Origin: Candidatus Spyradenecus faecavium
Lineage (GTDB): Bacteria; Verrucomicrobiota; Kiritimatiellia; RFP12; DVOR01
DNA length: 6,388 nt
Direction: 5' to 3'
Assembly (NCBI GenBank): GCA_018713405.1
Contig: DVOR01000065.1
Span: 1-6,388, forward strand
Below the pieces are notes generated by a model that saw only the letters and a list, made by a program, of their open reading frames with translations, did no database searches and had not been told where the DNA came from. A program made the translations under genes and the position numbers. Shown here one piece after another: positions 1 through 5,925 of the stretch. Within the stretch, counting starts at the first letter, position 1, and each line of letters opens with the position of its first letter.

Positions 1-217
1 GCCAGGAGCGTTCCCAGCCGCAGCAGTCGCCGCAGTCGCAGTAGCCGGTGACGGTCATGCGGACCTTGATGGGGTCGACGCCGTCCGGCGGGCGAATGCC
101 GGAGCATCCCAGGAGGAGCGGCAAGGCCGCCCCTCCTAGGATGCAGAGAACAGAGAACGGAGAACAGAGAACAGAGCGCGCGGCAAGCGCGCGACGGGCG
201 GAGCCGCCGTCCTGCAT
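1..217 (-). CDS. Lipoprotein with 3D/RlpA-like domain (N-terminal part, cut by window edge)
   Basis: The first 72 codons of an open frame that runs off the left edge. From the ATG at 217 the product has an arginine-containing n-region (R8, R9, R14), a hydrophobic stretch at about residues 15-36 and a lipobox LLLGC with the lipidated cysteine at 38, so it should be a type II signal-peptide lipoprotein anchored in the envelope. After a short linker comes KVRMTVTGYCDCGDCCGW (residues 51-68). This resembles the opening strand and Cys-rich start of 3D-domain / double-psi barrel proteins, which act on or bind peptidoglycan; the diagnostic aspartates would lie beyond the edge. The start at 217 is preferred because AGGAGG sits 8 bases upstream. 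An in-frame ATG at 250 has no ribosome site and would add an acidic QEIQEVQE tail. A TTG at 124 has a good AGGAGG but would leave no usable signal peptide. Oddly, residues 15-25 are encoded by a 7-bp tandem repeat. Lipoprotein call is good; the domain family is likely but rests on a short segment. Confidence 0.68.
   Translation of the reverse strand, partial: MQDGGSARRALAARSVLCSPFSVLCILGGAALPLLLGCSGIRPPDGVDPIKVRMTVTGYCDCGDCCGWERSW
144..176. repeat. 7-bp tandem repeat, about 4.6 copies
   Basis: On the plus strand the unit is AGAGAAC, in the order AGAGAAC, AGAGAAC, GGAGAAC, AGAGAAC, AGAG (one base differs in the third copy). On the minus strand it lies inside the 5' coding part of the lipoprotein gene and encodes the hydrophobic segment SVLCSPFSVLC. 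A single further copy of the motif (AGAGAACAG on the minus strand) occurs near 311-321, so it looks like a dispersed intergenic unit. Confidence 0.9.
178..212. repeat. GC-rich inverted repeats inside the lipoprotein leader codons
   Basis: Two adjacent short inverted repeats are visible: GCGCG on both sides of a GGCAA-type loop near 178-193, and GGCGGAGCCGCC near 198-209. They overlap codons 3-13 of the lipoprotein as annotated, so they may give structure to the start of its mRNA. Both stems are short (4-6 bp) and could arise by chance in DNA this GC-rich. Confidence 0.35.
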
Positions 218-242
218 CTCCTGAACCTCCTGAATCTCCTGT
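216..242. repeat. 9-bp tandem repeat, three copies, carrying the lipoprotein RBS and start codon
   Basis: The plus strand reads three near-identical 9-mers (ATCTCCTGA, ACCTCCTGA, ATCTCCTGT). On the minus strand this gives CAGGAGATT, CAGGAGGTT, CAGGAG and then ATG at 217. AGGAGG ends 8 bases before that ATG, so the repeat supplies the Shine-Dalgarno sequence. Twenty bases of it (222-241) recur exactly at 5939-5958. Confidence 0.85.
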
Positions 243-295
243 GCGCGCATGGTTGTCAGCGGGGGCCTCACGGTTTCTCGGGAGGGGTGATTGGT

Positions 296-310
296 CGCCC
301 CGAAGGGGCG
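296..310. repeat. Triloop hairpin CGCCCC-GAA-GGGGCG
   Basis: A perfect 6-bp inverted repeat with a 3-base loop in the spacer between fprA and the lipoprotein gene. It differs only in the loop from the hairpin at 5911-5925 (same arms, loop GCA), so it belongs to a repeated family rather than being unique to this spot. No T-run follows on either strand, so it is not a standard terminator. Confidence 0.7.
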
Positions 311-321
311 TTCTGTTCTCT

Positions 322-346
322 GTGATGGGCGCAAGGCGCCCATCAC
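322..346 (-). terminator. 11-bp perfect hairpin at the fprA stop codon; possible atypical terminator
   Basis: GTGATGGGCGC, loop AAG, GCGCCCATCAC (plus strand) form a perfect 11-bp stem with a 3-base loop. The fprA stop codon (343-345) lies inside the stem. It is the strongest hairpin by length in the window and is placed where fprA transcription should end. However, the minus strand continues ACAGAGAAC, with no T-run, so a standard Rho-independent terminator is not shown. It may instead act as a 3'-end stabiliser, or belong to the triloop-hairpin family of this genome. If it does not terminate, fprA and the downstream lipoprotein gene may share a transcript, as I see no promoter between them. 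Confidence 0.5.
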
Positions 347-1530
347 TTCACGGCGAGGGCGGCCTGGGCGAGGAGGCGGCCGGCCTGGCGGCACTGCTCG
401 AGGGTGGCTTCGTCGGGGGCGAAGCGGCAGGTGATGGCGGGGACGAGGAGCTCGCAGCCGAAGGCTTTGAGGTAGGTCTCGGCCTCTTGGGCGCCCTTGG
501 AGGCCCAGCCGTAGGAGCCGAAGGCGAGGGCCTTCTTGCCGGCGGGCTTGAGGCCGCGGACGTAGGTGAGGGCGGCGGCGACGCGGGGCATGAGGCTCTG
601 GTTGAGGGTGGGGGTGCCGACGGCGAAGGCGGCGCAGTCCATGAGCTCGGTGATGAGCTCGGTGTCGCCGACGGCCTTGAGGTCGAAGAGCTTGACGCAG
701 ACGTCGGACTCGTTGGCGCCCTGGACGACGGCCTCGGCCATGCGGCGGGTGGACTGCCACATGGTGGAGTAGAAGACGACGACCTTGGGGGTGGGCTTGC
801 TGACGTGCCAGTCGAGGTAGGCCTGGAAGATTTGGTCGAAGTGGGAGCGCCAGATGACGCCGTGGGAGGGGGCGACGATGCGGAGCTTGAGGGCGGAGAG
901 CTTCTTGGCGGCGTTGGCGACGGGCTGGGCGTAGGGGAGGACGATGTTGGCGTAGTAGGTCTTGGCCTCCTGCATGACCTCGTTCATGTCGGCCTCGTCG
1001 TCGAAGCGGCGGTAGGTGGCGTAGTGCTGGCCGAAGCAGTCCATGGAGAAGAGGATCTCCTCTTCCACGAGGTAGGTGACCATGCTCTCGGGCCAGTGGC
1101 ACATGACGGTGTCGAAGAACTGGAGGGTGCGGCCGCCGAGATCGAGGGTCTCGCCTTCCTTGACGACCTGGAAGCGCCAGTCGGCGGTGTCGTAGTGGCG
1201 GGAGAGGGCGTCCTTGCACTTGGCGTTGCAGACGACGACGGCGTTGGGGCAGGCCTTGACGACGGCGGGGAGGGCGCCGGAGTGGTCGGGCTCGGCGTGG
1301 TTGCAGACGATGACGTCGATCTGGTCGAGGGGCTTGAGGGCGCGGACGTTGTCGAGGAGGAAGCCGGCGTAGGGGGCCTTGACGGTGTCGATGAGGGCGG
1401 TCTTGGCGGCGCCCTGGACGAGGTAGGCGTTGTAGGAGGAGCCGCGCTTGGTCTGGTAGCCGTGGAAGTCGCGGACGGGCCAGTCGACGTAGCCGACCCA
1501 GTTGACGTTCTTGGCGAGTTCGGTGTTCAT
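343..1530 (-). CDS. fprA: A-type flavodiiron protein (O2/NO reductase)
   Basis: A 395-residue two-domain cytosolic enzyme that reduces O2 to water and/or NO to N2O, detoxifying them in anaerobes. Residues about 1-245 form the metallo-beta-lactamase-like diiron domain, and all expected ligands are present: H78, E80, D82 (in HAEPDH), H145 (CHWPES), D164 (SMDCFGQHYA) and H223 (SHGVIWR). Residues about 249-395 form the flavodoxin domain, with the FMN phosphate loop STMWQST (255-261), VGTPTLNQSLMP (304-315) and GSYGW (338-342). Length matches class A proteins (about 400 residues), and there is no fused rubredoxin or flavin reductase, so electrons must come from a separate donor such as rubredoxin, not seen here. 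The start is fixed by AAAGGA 7 bases upstream of the ATG. An extended -10 promoter lies in the 45-base gap upstream, so it is probably transcribed on its own as well as by read-through. Whether O2 or NO is preferred cannot be read from the sequence. Confidence 0.96.
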   Translation of the reverse strand: MNTELAKNVNWVGYVDWPVRDFHGYQTKRGSSYNAYLVQGAAKTALIDTVKAPYAGFLLDNVRALKPLDQIDVIVCNHAEPDHSGALPAVVKACPNAVVVCNAKCKDALSRHYDTADWRFQVVKEGETLDLGGRTLQFFDTVMCHWPESMVTYLVEEEILFSMDCFGQHYATYRRFDDEADMNEVMQEAKTYYANIVLPYAQPVANAAKKLSALKLRIVAPSHGVIWRSHFDQIFQAYLDWHVSKPTPKVVVFYSTMWQSTRRMAEAVVQGANESDVCVKLFDLKAVGDTELITELMDCAAFAVGTPTLNQSLMPRVAAALTYVRGLKPAGKKALAFGSYGWASKGAQEAETYLKAFGCELLVPAITCRFAPDEATLEQCRQAGRLLAQAALAVK

Positions 1531-1544
1531 GAAAGCGTCCTTTC
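1531..1544 (-). promoter_or_regulatory. fprA ribosome binding site within a small hairpin
   Basis: Directly before the fprA ATG the minus strand reads GAAAGGACGCTTTC. AAAGGA (1538-1543) is the Shine-Dalgarno sequence at 7-base spacing. The flanks GAAAG and CTTTC are complementary and could close a 5-bp stem over it with a GACG loop. The pairing is visible; any regulatory effect is a guess, and the stem is weak. Confidence 0.5.
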
Positions 1545-1561
1545 GTTGAAATACGCTTGGA

Positions 1562-1570
1562 ATTATACCA
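1562..1570 (-). promoter_or_regulatory. Extended -10 promoter of fprA (TGGTATAAT)
   Basis: The minus strand carries TGG followed by a perfect TATAAT (hexamer 1562-1567), starting 6 bases past the stop codon of the upstream secreted-protein gene. Transcription would begin near 1555, giving a leader of about 25 bases that contains the AAAGGA ribosome site. No convincing -35 box lies 16-18 bases upstream (that stretch is GC-rich 3' coding sequence), which fits the extended -10 class. It gives fprA independent expression from the gltX operon. Confidence 0.65.
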
Positions 1571-1575
1571 AATCG

Positions 1576-3780
1576 TCAGCGAAGGCGGAGGCGGAATCCG
1601 GGCTTGGGCGCGGAGAGCGTCTCGCGGGCCCAGAGGTCGATGAGGAGGGGCTCGGAGGCGCCGCCGTCGAGGAGGGTGCGGAGCTCGGCCCAGACGCGGG
1701 TGGCGGCGGCGGGGCGCTTGGAGAGGTAGGGGCCTGGGGTGAAGGTGTCGGTGCCGGGGGCGAGGGTGCGGGCGTAGAGGCGCTCGGTGACAGGCGTGGG
1801 CTGGGGCCAGGGGTCGTAGAGGGCGTCGAGTGCGGGGTCGTCCTGGGCGGCGGGGGTGGCGGCGGCGCCGGAAAGGGAGTCGGCGGGGAGGCGGACGACG
1901 GCGTCCATGACGGGCAGGAGGGCGTTGACGGGGGCACCGTCGCGGAGGAGGGTGACGGGGCCGGCGTCCTTCATGTAGCGGAGGGCGTTGGCGGTGCCGA
2001 AGGCGACGTCCTCGCGGAGGTCGGCGGGACGGTATTGGTTGGAGACGATGACGAGGTCGCCATGGGCGGGGACGACGAGGGAGTGGACGTCCTTGCCGGC
2101 GGCGTCCTTGACGTAGAAGTCCCAGTCGTACTTGCCGTAGGTGAGGGTGTAGGCGCCGTCGAGGGGGATGTCGGCGGGGGAGGTGTTGGTGAGGGCGATG
2201 GCCTTGGCGGCCTTGGATTGGGTGAGGAGGATGCGGGTGAGGTAGAGCCCCGGGGGGAGGGCGGCCTGGGCGGGGACCTCGGCGAAGAGGGAGAGGGAAA
2301 GGGCGGGGGTCTCGCCGGGGGCGAGGCCGAGGGCGTCCCAGTCAAAGTGGATGCGGCCGGCGCCGTCGAGCGCGGCGACGGGGCGGGGGATGGGAAGAAG
2401 TTCGACGTCGAAGGAAGGGCAGTCGCCGGCGATGAGGATGCCGTCGGCGTCGCGGAAGCGGGCGGAGACGGCGACGCGGACGGTGGCGCCGGGGGTGAGG
2501 CCGGTGACGGCGGCCTCGGCGCGGCGGCCGTCGGCGGGGACCTCGCGCTTCCAGAGGGTGCGGCCGGTGGCGGCGGTGAAGGCGAGGGCGTCGGGGGGCG
2601 CGTCGCCCTCGGCGCGGAGGCGGAAGGTCTGCCCGGGGGAGAGGGAGAAGCCGCTGAAGAGGCCGGGGGTGACGTTGAAGAGGGTGCGCCAGGCGGGGGC
2701 GTCGCCGACGAGGACCTTGAGGGCGCCCTGCCAGTCGGCGGGAATGGTGAGGAGGATGAGGGCGGCGTCGAGGCCGTCGAGGGCGGCGTCGAGGGAGAGC
2801 GGGGGGGTGAGCCAGGCCTTGCCGGAGCGGATCCAGTCAGGGGTGAGGTTGACGTCGAGGCGGCCGGAGCGGCTGACCGAGACGGAGAAGGCCTCGGGGG
2901 TGACGCCGCTGGCGGGGCGGTCCCAAGTGAGGGTGAAGCCGGTGCGCGTGACGGCCGAGACGGTCGGGGCGGGCGGCGTGAAGCCGTAGACGCGGACGTC
3001 GCGGGTGAAGGTGCGGCTGTTGCCGAGGGTGTCGACGACCTCGAGGGTCAGCTCGTAGGTGCCGTCGCGCGCGGGGCAGGGGAAGGTGACGACGGTCTGC
3101 AGGTCGGTGACGGGGGCGCTGGAGAGGCCGTTGAAGGTCCAGAGGGCGCGGACGTACTCGCCGGAGCCGCCGGCGCAGGAGACGACGGAGCAGGTGAGGG
3201 TGCCGCCGGCCGTGGCGCCGCCGATGGAAATCTCGGCCTCGATGGGCGGGAGGTCGGCGTACCACGAGACGCGCTGCACCTCGAAGACCTTTTCGCCGGC
3301 GTTGGTCAGCCGCAGGTCGGGGGCCTCCGTGGCGGGGAAGGAGAAGGTGACCGTGCGGGTCTCGCCGGCCTCCTCGATGGTGAAGGTCTGGGTGGCGATC
3401 TCTTGCTCGCCGAGGGAGAGGGTGAGGGCCAGCGGCTCGCCGCGGGAGCCCTTGGTCTCCGCGCCGCAGACGACGGCGACGGTGGCGACGGTCTCGGGCT
3501 CCTCGAAGGGGCGCCAGAGGACGCTCTTGCCCTCGCCGCGCAGGCCCACGCCGGTGGCGCGGGCGTAGCAGAAGGCGCCGTTCAGGGCCGCCCAGCCGTC
3601 GCGCTTGCCCGTGAGGGGGTCGCTCTCGGAGCCCAGGCGGATGGTGGCGGAGGCCTTGTTGGGGACGAGCTCGCCGCCCTTGAGGCGCTCCGGGGTTGCC
3701 AACAGGGCACCGGTATCGCCGTCCGCGCGGAGGAAGGGCACCAGGAGCAGTCCAAGGAGGAGCATCGCCCAGCGCGTCAT
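1576..3780 (-). CDS. Secreted multi-domain beta-rich protein with lamin-tail-like region
   Basis: 734 residues, not recognised as a named protein. It starts with MTRWAMLLLGLLLVPFLRA, a plausible signal peptide cut after A19, so it should leave the cytoplasm. No lipobox or C-terminal membrane anchor is seen. Residues about 20-178 look like one beta-sandwich. Residues about 180-267 resemble a PKD/Ig-like module (GTYELTLEVVDTLGNSRTF). Residues about 268-310 resemble a fibronectin III strand set (PAPTVSAVTRTGFTLTW). Two less clear beta regions follow to about 465. Residues about 508-625 resemble a lamin-tail domain (LYLTRILLTQ, AKAIALTNTS, then GDLVIVS and GPVTLLRDGAPVN). The C-terminal 110 residues are proline- and alanine-rich. 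The start is set by GAGGGGAA 8 bases upstream, overlapping the rdgB stop; the frame stays open upstream but only as a shadow of rdgB. Third gene of the gltX operon, 14 bases after rdgB. An adhesive or structural surface role is inferred; no catalytic motif is seen. Confidence 0.85.
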   Translation of the reverse strand: MTRWAMLLLGLLLVPFLRADGDTGALLATPERLKGGELVPNKASATIRLGSESDPLTGKRDGWAALNGAFCYARATGVGLRGEGKSVLWRPFEEPETVATVAVVCGAETKGSRGEPLALTLSLGEQEIATQTFTIEEAGETRTVTFSFPATEAPDLRLTNAGEKVFEVQRVSWYADLPPIEAEISIGGATAGGTLTCSVVSCAGGSGEYVRALWTFNGLSSAPVTDLQTVVTFPCPARDGTYELTLEVVDTLGNSRTFTRDVRVYGFTPPAPTVSAVTRTGFTLTWDRPASGVTPEAFSVSVSRSGRLDVNLTPDWIRSGKAWLTPPLSLDAALDGLDAALILLTIPADWQGALKVLVGDAPAWRTLFNVTPGLFSGFSLSPGQTFRLRAEGDAPPDALAFTAATGRTLWKREVPADGRRAEAAVTGLTPGATVRVAVSARFRDADGILIAGDCPSFDVELLPIPRPVAALDGAGRIHFDWDALGLAPGETPALSLSLFAEVPAQAALPPGLYLTRILLTQSKAAKAIALTNTSPADIPLDGAYTLTYGKYDWDFYVKDAAGKDVHSLVVPAHGDLVIVSNQYRPADLREDVAFGTANALRYMKDAGPVTLLRDGAPVNALLPVMDAVVRLPADSLSGAAATPAAQDDPALDALYDPWPQPTPVTERLYARTLAPGTDTFTPGPYLSKRPAAATRVWAELRTLLDGGASEPLLIDLWARETLSAPKPGFRLRLR

Positions 3781-3794
3781 GGCGGCGGTTCCCC

Positions 3795-4379
3795 TCAGGT
3801 CAGGGACCAGGCGCGTCGGGCCTCGGCAAAGGCGCGGGCGCGATGGGAGAGGGCCGCCTTCACGGCGTCGGGCAGCTCGCCGAAGGAGCGGTCGTGGCCC
3901 TCGGGCACGAAGAGCGGGTCGTAGCCGAAGCCGTGGCCCGCGTCGCGCCCCTCGGGCAGGATTGTGCCGCGGCACTCGCCGCGCAGCACACGGGTCGGCT
4001 GGCCGGGGACGGCGAGGGCCAGGGCGCAGACGAAGCGGGCCGTGCGGCGCTCGGGCGGGACGCCGGCGAGCGCGCGCAGGAGCTTGGCGTTGTTGGCCGC
4101 CGTGTCGCCGTGCTCGCCGGCGTAACGGGCGGAGCGGACGCCGGGCTCGCCGCCCAACGCGTCCACCTCCAGGCCGGAGTCGTCGGCGAGGGCGGGCAGG
4201 CCGGTGGCGTCGCGCCAAGCCTCGGCCTTGATGCGGGCGTTGGCCTCAAAGGTCAGGCCCGTCTCCTCGGGGTCGGGCACGCCCGGGAAGGCGTCCGTGC
4301 CCACGAGCTCGACGCCCGGGAGCATCCCGCGGATCTCCGCGAGCTTGTGGGCGTTTCGGGTGGCGATGAGGAGCCTCAC
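3795..4379 (-). CDS. rdgB: XTP/dITP pyrophosphatase (Ham1/RdgB family)
   Basis: A 194-residue cytosolic house-cleaning enzyme that hydrolyses dITP, ITP and XTP to monophosphates and pyrophosphate, keeping deaminated purines out of DNA and RNA. Family signatures are all present and in order: the nucleotide-binding TRNAHK (residues 7-12), the metal and catalytic ADDSGLEVDAL (65-75, the key aspartates at 66-67), PGVRSARYAG (79-88), the base-pocket GHGFGYDPLF (148-157), FGEL (166-169) and the C-terminal SHRARA (178-183). Length fits the family (about 190-200). The start is a GTG whose last bases overlap the gltX stop (GTGA), with GAGGG about 6 bases upstream. The next residues, RLLIATRNAHK, align with the usual N-terminus, so no other start is needed. 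The overlap implies translational coupling to gltX. All key residues look intact. Confidence 0.97.
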   Translation of the reverse strand: MRLLIATRNAHKLAEIRGMLPGVELVGTDAFPGVPDPEETGLTFEANARIKAEAWRDATGLPALADDSGLEVDALGGEPGVRSARYAGEHGDTAANNAKLLRALAGVPPERRTARFVCALALAVPGQPTRVLRGECRGTILPEGRDAGHGFGYDPLFVPEGHDRSFGELPDAVKAALSHRARAFAEARRAWSLT

Positions 4380-5701
4380 AGGGCGCCCTCGCGGAGGCGT
4401 TGGGCCACGCCGCGCAGGCGGCGGAGCGTGCGCTCGCGCCCGAGCAGCCAGAGGGTCTCGAAGAGGCCCGGCCCCTCGGCGCGGCCGGAGACCGCCACGC
4501 GGATGGGGTGCACCAGCCCGCCCAGGCCGCAGCCCTTGGCCTCGCCCATGGCGCGCACCAGGGCCTCGAGCGAGGCGACGGTGAAGTCCGGCGCGGCCTC
4601 GATGGCGGCGGCGACCTCGTCGAGCAGGGCGGGGACGCCCTCGGCGCGGAGGCGCTTGTTCACGGCCTTCTCGTCGAAGGGGTAGTCCTCGGCGAAGAAC
4701 CAGACGCAGTTGGCCGGGATGTCGGCGTAGGTCTTGGTGCGGGGCTGAATCTGGTCGAGGAGGTCGCCGCGCAGGCCGTTGAGGGGCTCGTGCGGCAGGC
4801 CGGCGGCGGCGAGGCGCGCGTCGAAGGCGGCCTCGAAGGCGTCGCGCGGCTGGCGGGCGATGTATTCGCCGTTCATCCAGGTGAGCTTCTTGACGTCGAA
4901 GCGCGCGGGGCTGGCTTTGCAGTGCGCGAAGTCGAAGGCCTCGGCCATCTCCTGGCGGGACATGATCTCGCGGTCGTCGCCGGGCGCCCAGCCCAGGAGG
5001 GCCAGGAAGTTGAAGAGCGCGTCAGGCAGGAAGCCGAGGTCGCGGAACTCGCCCACGAAGGCCGAGCCGTCGCGCTTGGAATAGGGCTTGCCCTGGTTGT
5101 TGACGATCATGGGCAGGTGGGCGTAACGCGGGATGGGGGCGCCCAGCGCCTTGAAGAGCTGGATGTGCTTGAAGGTGTTCTCCACGTGGTCGTCGCCGCG
5201 GATGATGTGGGTGACGCCCTGCGTGATGTCGTCGAGCACGTTCGCCAGGTGGAAGACCGGCGAGCCGTCGGAGCGCACGATCACGAAATCCTGCGTGTCC
5301 TTGGCCTGCTTCTTCATGTGGCCCTTCACCAGGTCGTCGTACTCGATGACGCCCTCCTTCGGCATGCGGAAGATGACGCACTCGCCCTGGCCGCCCTTGT
5401 TTTCCTTGTAGGCCAGGCCGCGGCGCAGCAGGTCCTCCGCCACCTCCAGGTGGTGCGCCCGCTGGCTGGTCTGATAGAGGATCTCGCCGTCCCAATCCAG
5501 CCCCAGCCACCGCATGCAGTCGAGCAACGCCTGGATGGCCTCGGGCGTGGAACGCTCCAGGTCCGTGTCCTCCACCCGCAGCAGGAACTCCCCGCCCACG
5601 TGCCGGGCGAAGAGCCAATTGAAGATCGCCGCGCGGATATTCCCGATGTGAACCTTGCCCGTGGGCGAGGGCGCGAAACGAACGCGAACTTGCTCTGCCA
5701 T
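4376..5701 (-). CDS. gltX: Glutamyl-tRNA synthetase (compact form)
   Basis: A class I aminoacyl-tRNA synthetase that charges tRNA with glutamate (441 residues). Visible landmarks: the ATP-binding HIGH-like motif HIGN in PSPTGKVHIGNIR (11-23), LRVEDTDLERS (41-51), the substrate-site segment VRSDGSPVFHLANVLDD (142-158), RGDDHVENT (168-176), and the KMSKS-like loop GKPYSKRDG (204-212). The C-terminal helical anticodon-binding part runs from about 310. It is shorter than the usual 465-490 residues: the stretch from LAYKE (96-100) to FRMP (111-114) is only about 10 residues, so the Cys-rich insert seen in E. coli GltX is missing, leaving one Cys (C108). The start at 5701 is chosen because AAGGA lies 6 bases upstream and the product begins at the conserved VRVRFAPSPTG; an in-frame ATG at 5770 would add an unconserved leader and precede the promoter. 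It is first in the operon with rdgB. Whether it also charges tRNA-Gln cannot be told here. Confidence 0.97.
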   Translation of the reverse strand: MAEQVRVRFAPSPTGKVHIGNIRAAIFNWLFARHVGGEFLLRVEDTDLERSTPEAIQALLDCMRWLGLDWDGEILYQTSQRAHHLEVAEDLLRRGLAYKENKGGQGECVIFRMPKEGVIEYDDLVKGHMKKQAKDTQDFVIVRSDGSPVFHLANVLDDITQGVTHIIRGDDHVENTFKHIQLFKALGAPIPRYAHLPMIVNNQGKPYSKRDGSAFVGEFRDLGFLPDALFNFLALLGWAPGDDREIMSRQEMAEAFDFAHCKASPARFDVKKLTWMNGEYIARQPRDAFEAAFDARLAAAGLPHEPLNGLRGDLLDQIQPRTKTYADIPANCVWFFAEDYPFDEKAVNKRLRAEGVPALLDEVAAAIEAAPDFTVASLEALVRAMGEAKGCGLGGLVHPIRVAVSGRAEGPGLFETLWLLGRERTLRRLRGVAQRLREGAL

Positions 5702-5720
5702 ATCGATTCCTTTTGCGCAC

Positions 5721-5729
5721 AGTATAGCA
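5721..5729 (-). promoter_or_regulatory. Extended -10 promoter of the gltX operon (TGCTATACT)
   Basis: TGC followed by TATACT (hexamer 5721-5726) on the minus strand, 20 bases before the gltX ATG. The expected start near 5714 leaves a leader of about 13 bases containing AAGGA (spacing 6). The sequence 17-18 bases upstream (GTGTCG/TGTCGT) is a poor -35 box, so the TGn extension probably matters. This supports translation from 5701 and excludes the longer ATG-5770 start for this transcript. Confidence 0.6.
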
Positions 5730-5761
5730 CATTCCCCTACCCCACGACACGACTGCCTTTG

Positions 5762-5782
5762 CCCCAGCAATGGTGTCTGGGG
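5762..5782. repeat. Hairpin CCCCAG-9-CTGGGG upstream of gltX promoter
   Basis: A perfect 6-bp inverted repeat with a 9-base loop (CAATGGTGT), lying about 33 bases upstream of the gltX -10 box. There is no following T-run. It could be an operator-like dyad or the last of the spacer hairpins; the sequence does not decide. Confidence 0.5.
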
Positions 5783-5806
5783 ATACGCAATACGGCGCAG
5801 GGAAAC

Positions 5807-5824
5807 CGCAGATTTCGCAGATTG
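5807..5824. repeat. 9-bp direct repeat CGCAGATT(T/G), two copies
   Basis: CGCAGATTT (5807-5815) is followed directly by CGCAGATTG (5816-5824). It is one of several short tandem repeats that fill this spacer, and no function is visible. Confidence 0.75.
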
Positions 5825-5838
5825 GGAGCAGGTTAAGG

Positions 5839-5854
5839 GCGTGCTGCCGCACGC
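5839..5854. repeat. Hairpin GCGTGC-TGCC-GCACGC
   Basis: A perfect 6-bp stem with a 4-base loop in the gltX upstream spacer. No T-run follows on either strand. Part of the hairpin-rich region at 5762-6054. Confidence 0.55.
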
Positions 5855-5870
5855 AGGACGCGGGAAGGGA

Positions 5871-5894
5871 AGTTTGGAGGCTTGGAAGCTTGGC
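5871..5894. repeat. 8-bp tandem repeat, three diverged copies
   Basis: AGTTTGGA, GGCTTGGA and AGCTTGGC follow one another, sharing the core TTGG. It is a low-complexity spacer repeat with no visible role. Confidence 0.65.
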
Positions 5895-5910
5895 TGGCGG
5901 CCTCGTCCGT

Positions 5911-5925
5911 CGCCCCGCAGGGGCG
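5911..5925. repeat. Triloop hairpin CGCCCC-GCA-GGGGCG
   Basis: A perfect 6-bp stem with loop GCA. The arms are identical to those of the hairpin at 296-310, where the loop is GAA. It directly precedes the second copy of the 9-bp tandem repeat; at the left end the order and spacing differ, so the modules recombine rather than move as one block. Confidence 0.7.

Noticed and set aside
241..3924. A plus-strand open frame of 1,227 codons.
   Set aside because: It is the exact codon-aligned complement of fprA and the secreted-protein gene. It has a Gly/Glu/Ala/Asp-rich product with no domain, a GTG start without a ribosome site, and is explained by the absence of TTA, CTA and TCA codons in the real genes.
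3781..4218. Longer start for the secreted protein, at 4218 in the same frame.
   Set aside because: The extension is an Arg/Pro-rich shadow of rdgB. The start at 3780 has a ribosome site and opens directly with a signal peptide.
5702..5770. Longer gltX start at the ATG at 5770.
   Set aside because: It would put the extended -10 promoter and the ribosome site inside the gene and add 23 unconserved residues before VRVRFAPSPTG.
4400..5836. A plus-strand open frame of 478 codons opposite gltX.
   Set aside because: Codon-aligned shadow of gltX; the minus-strand gene has all the synthetase motifs.
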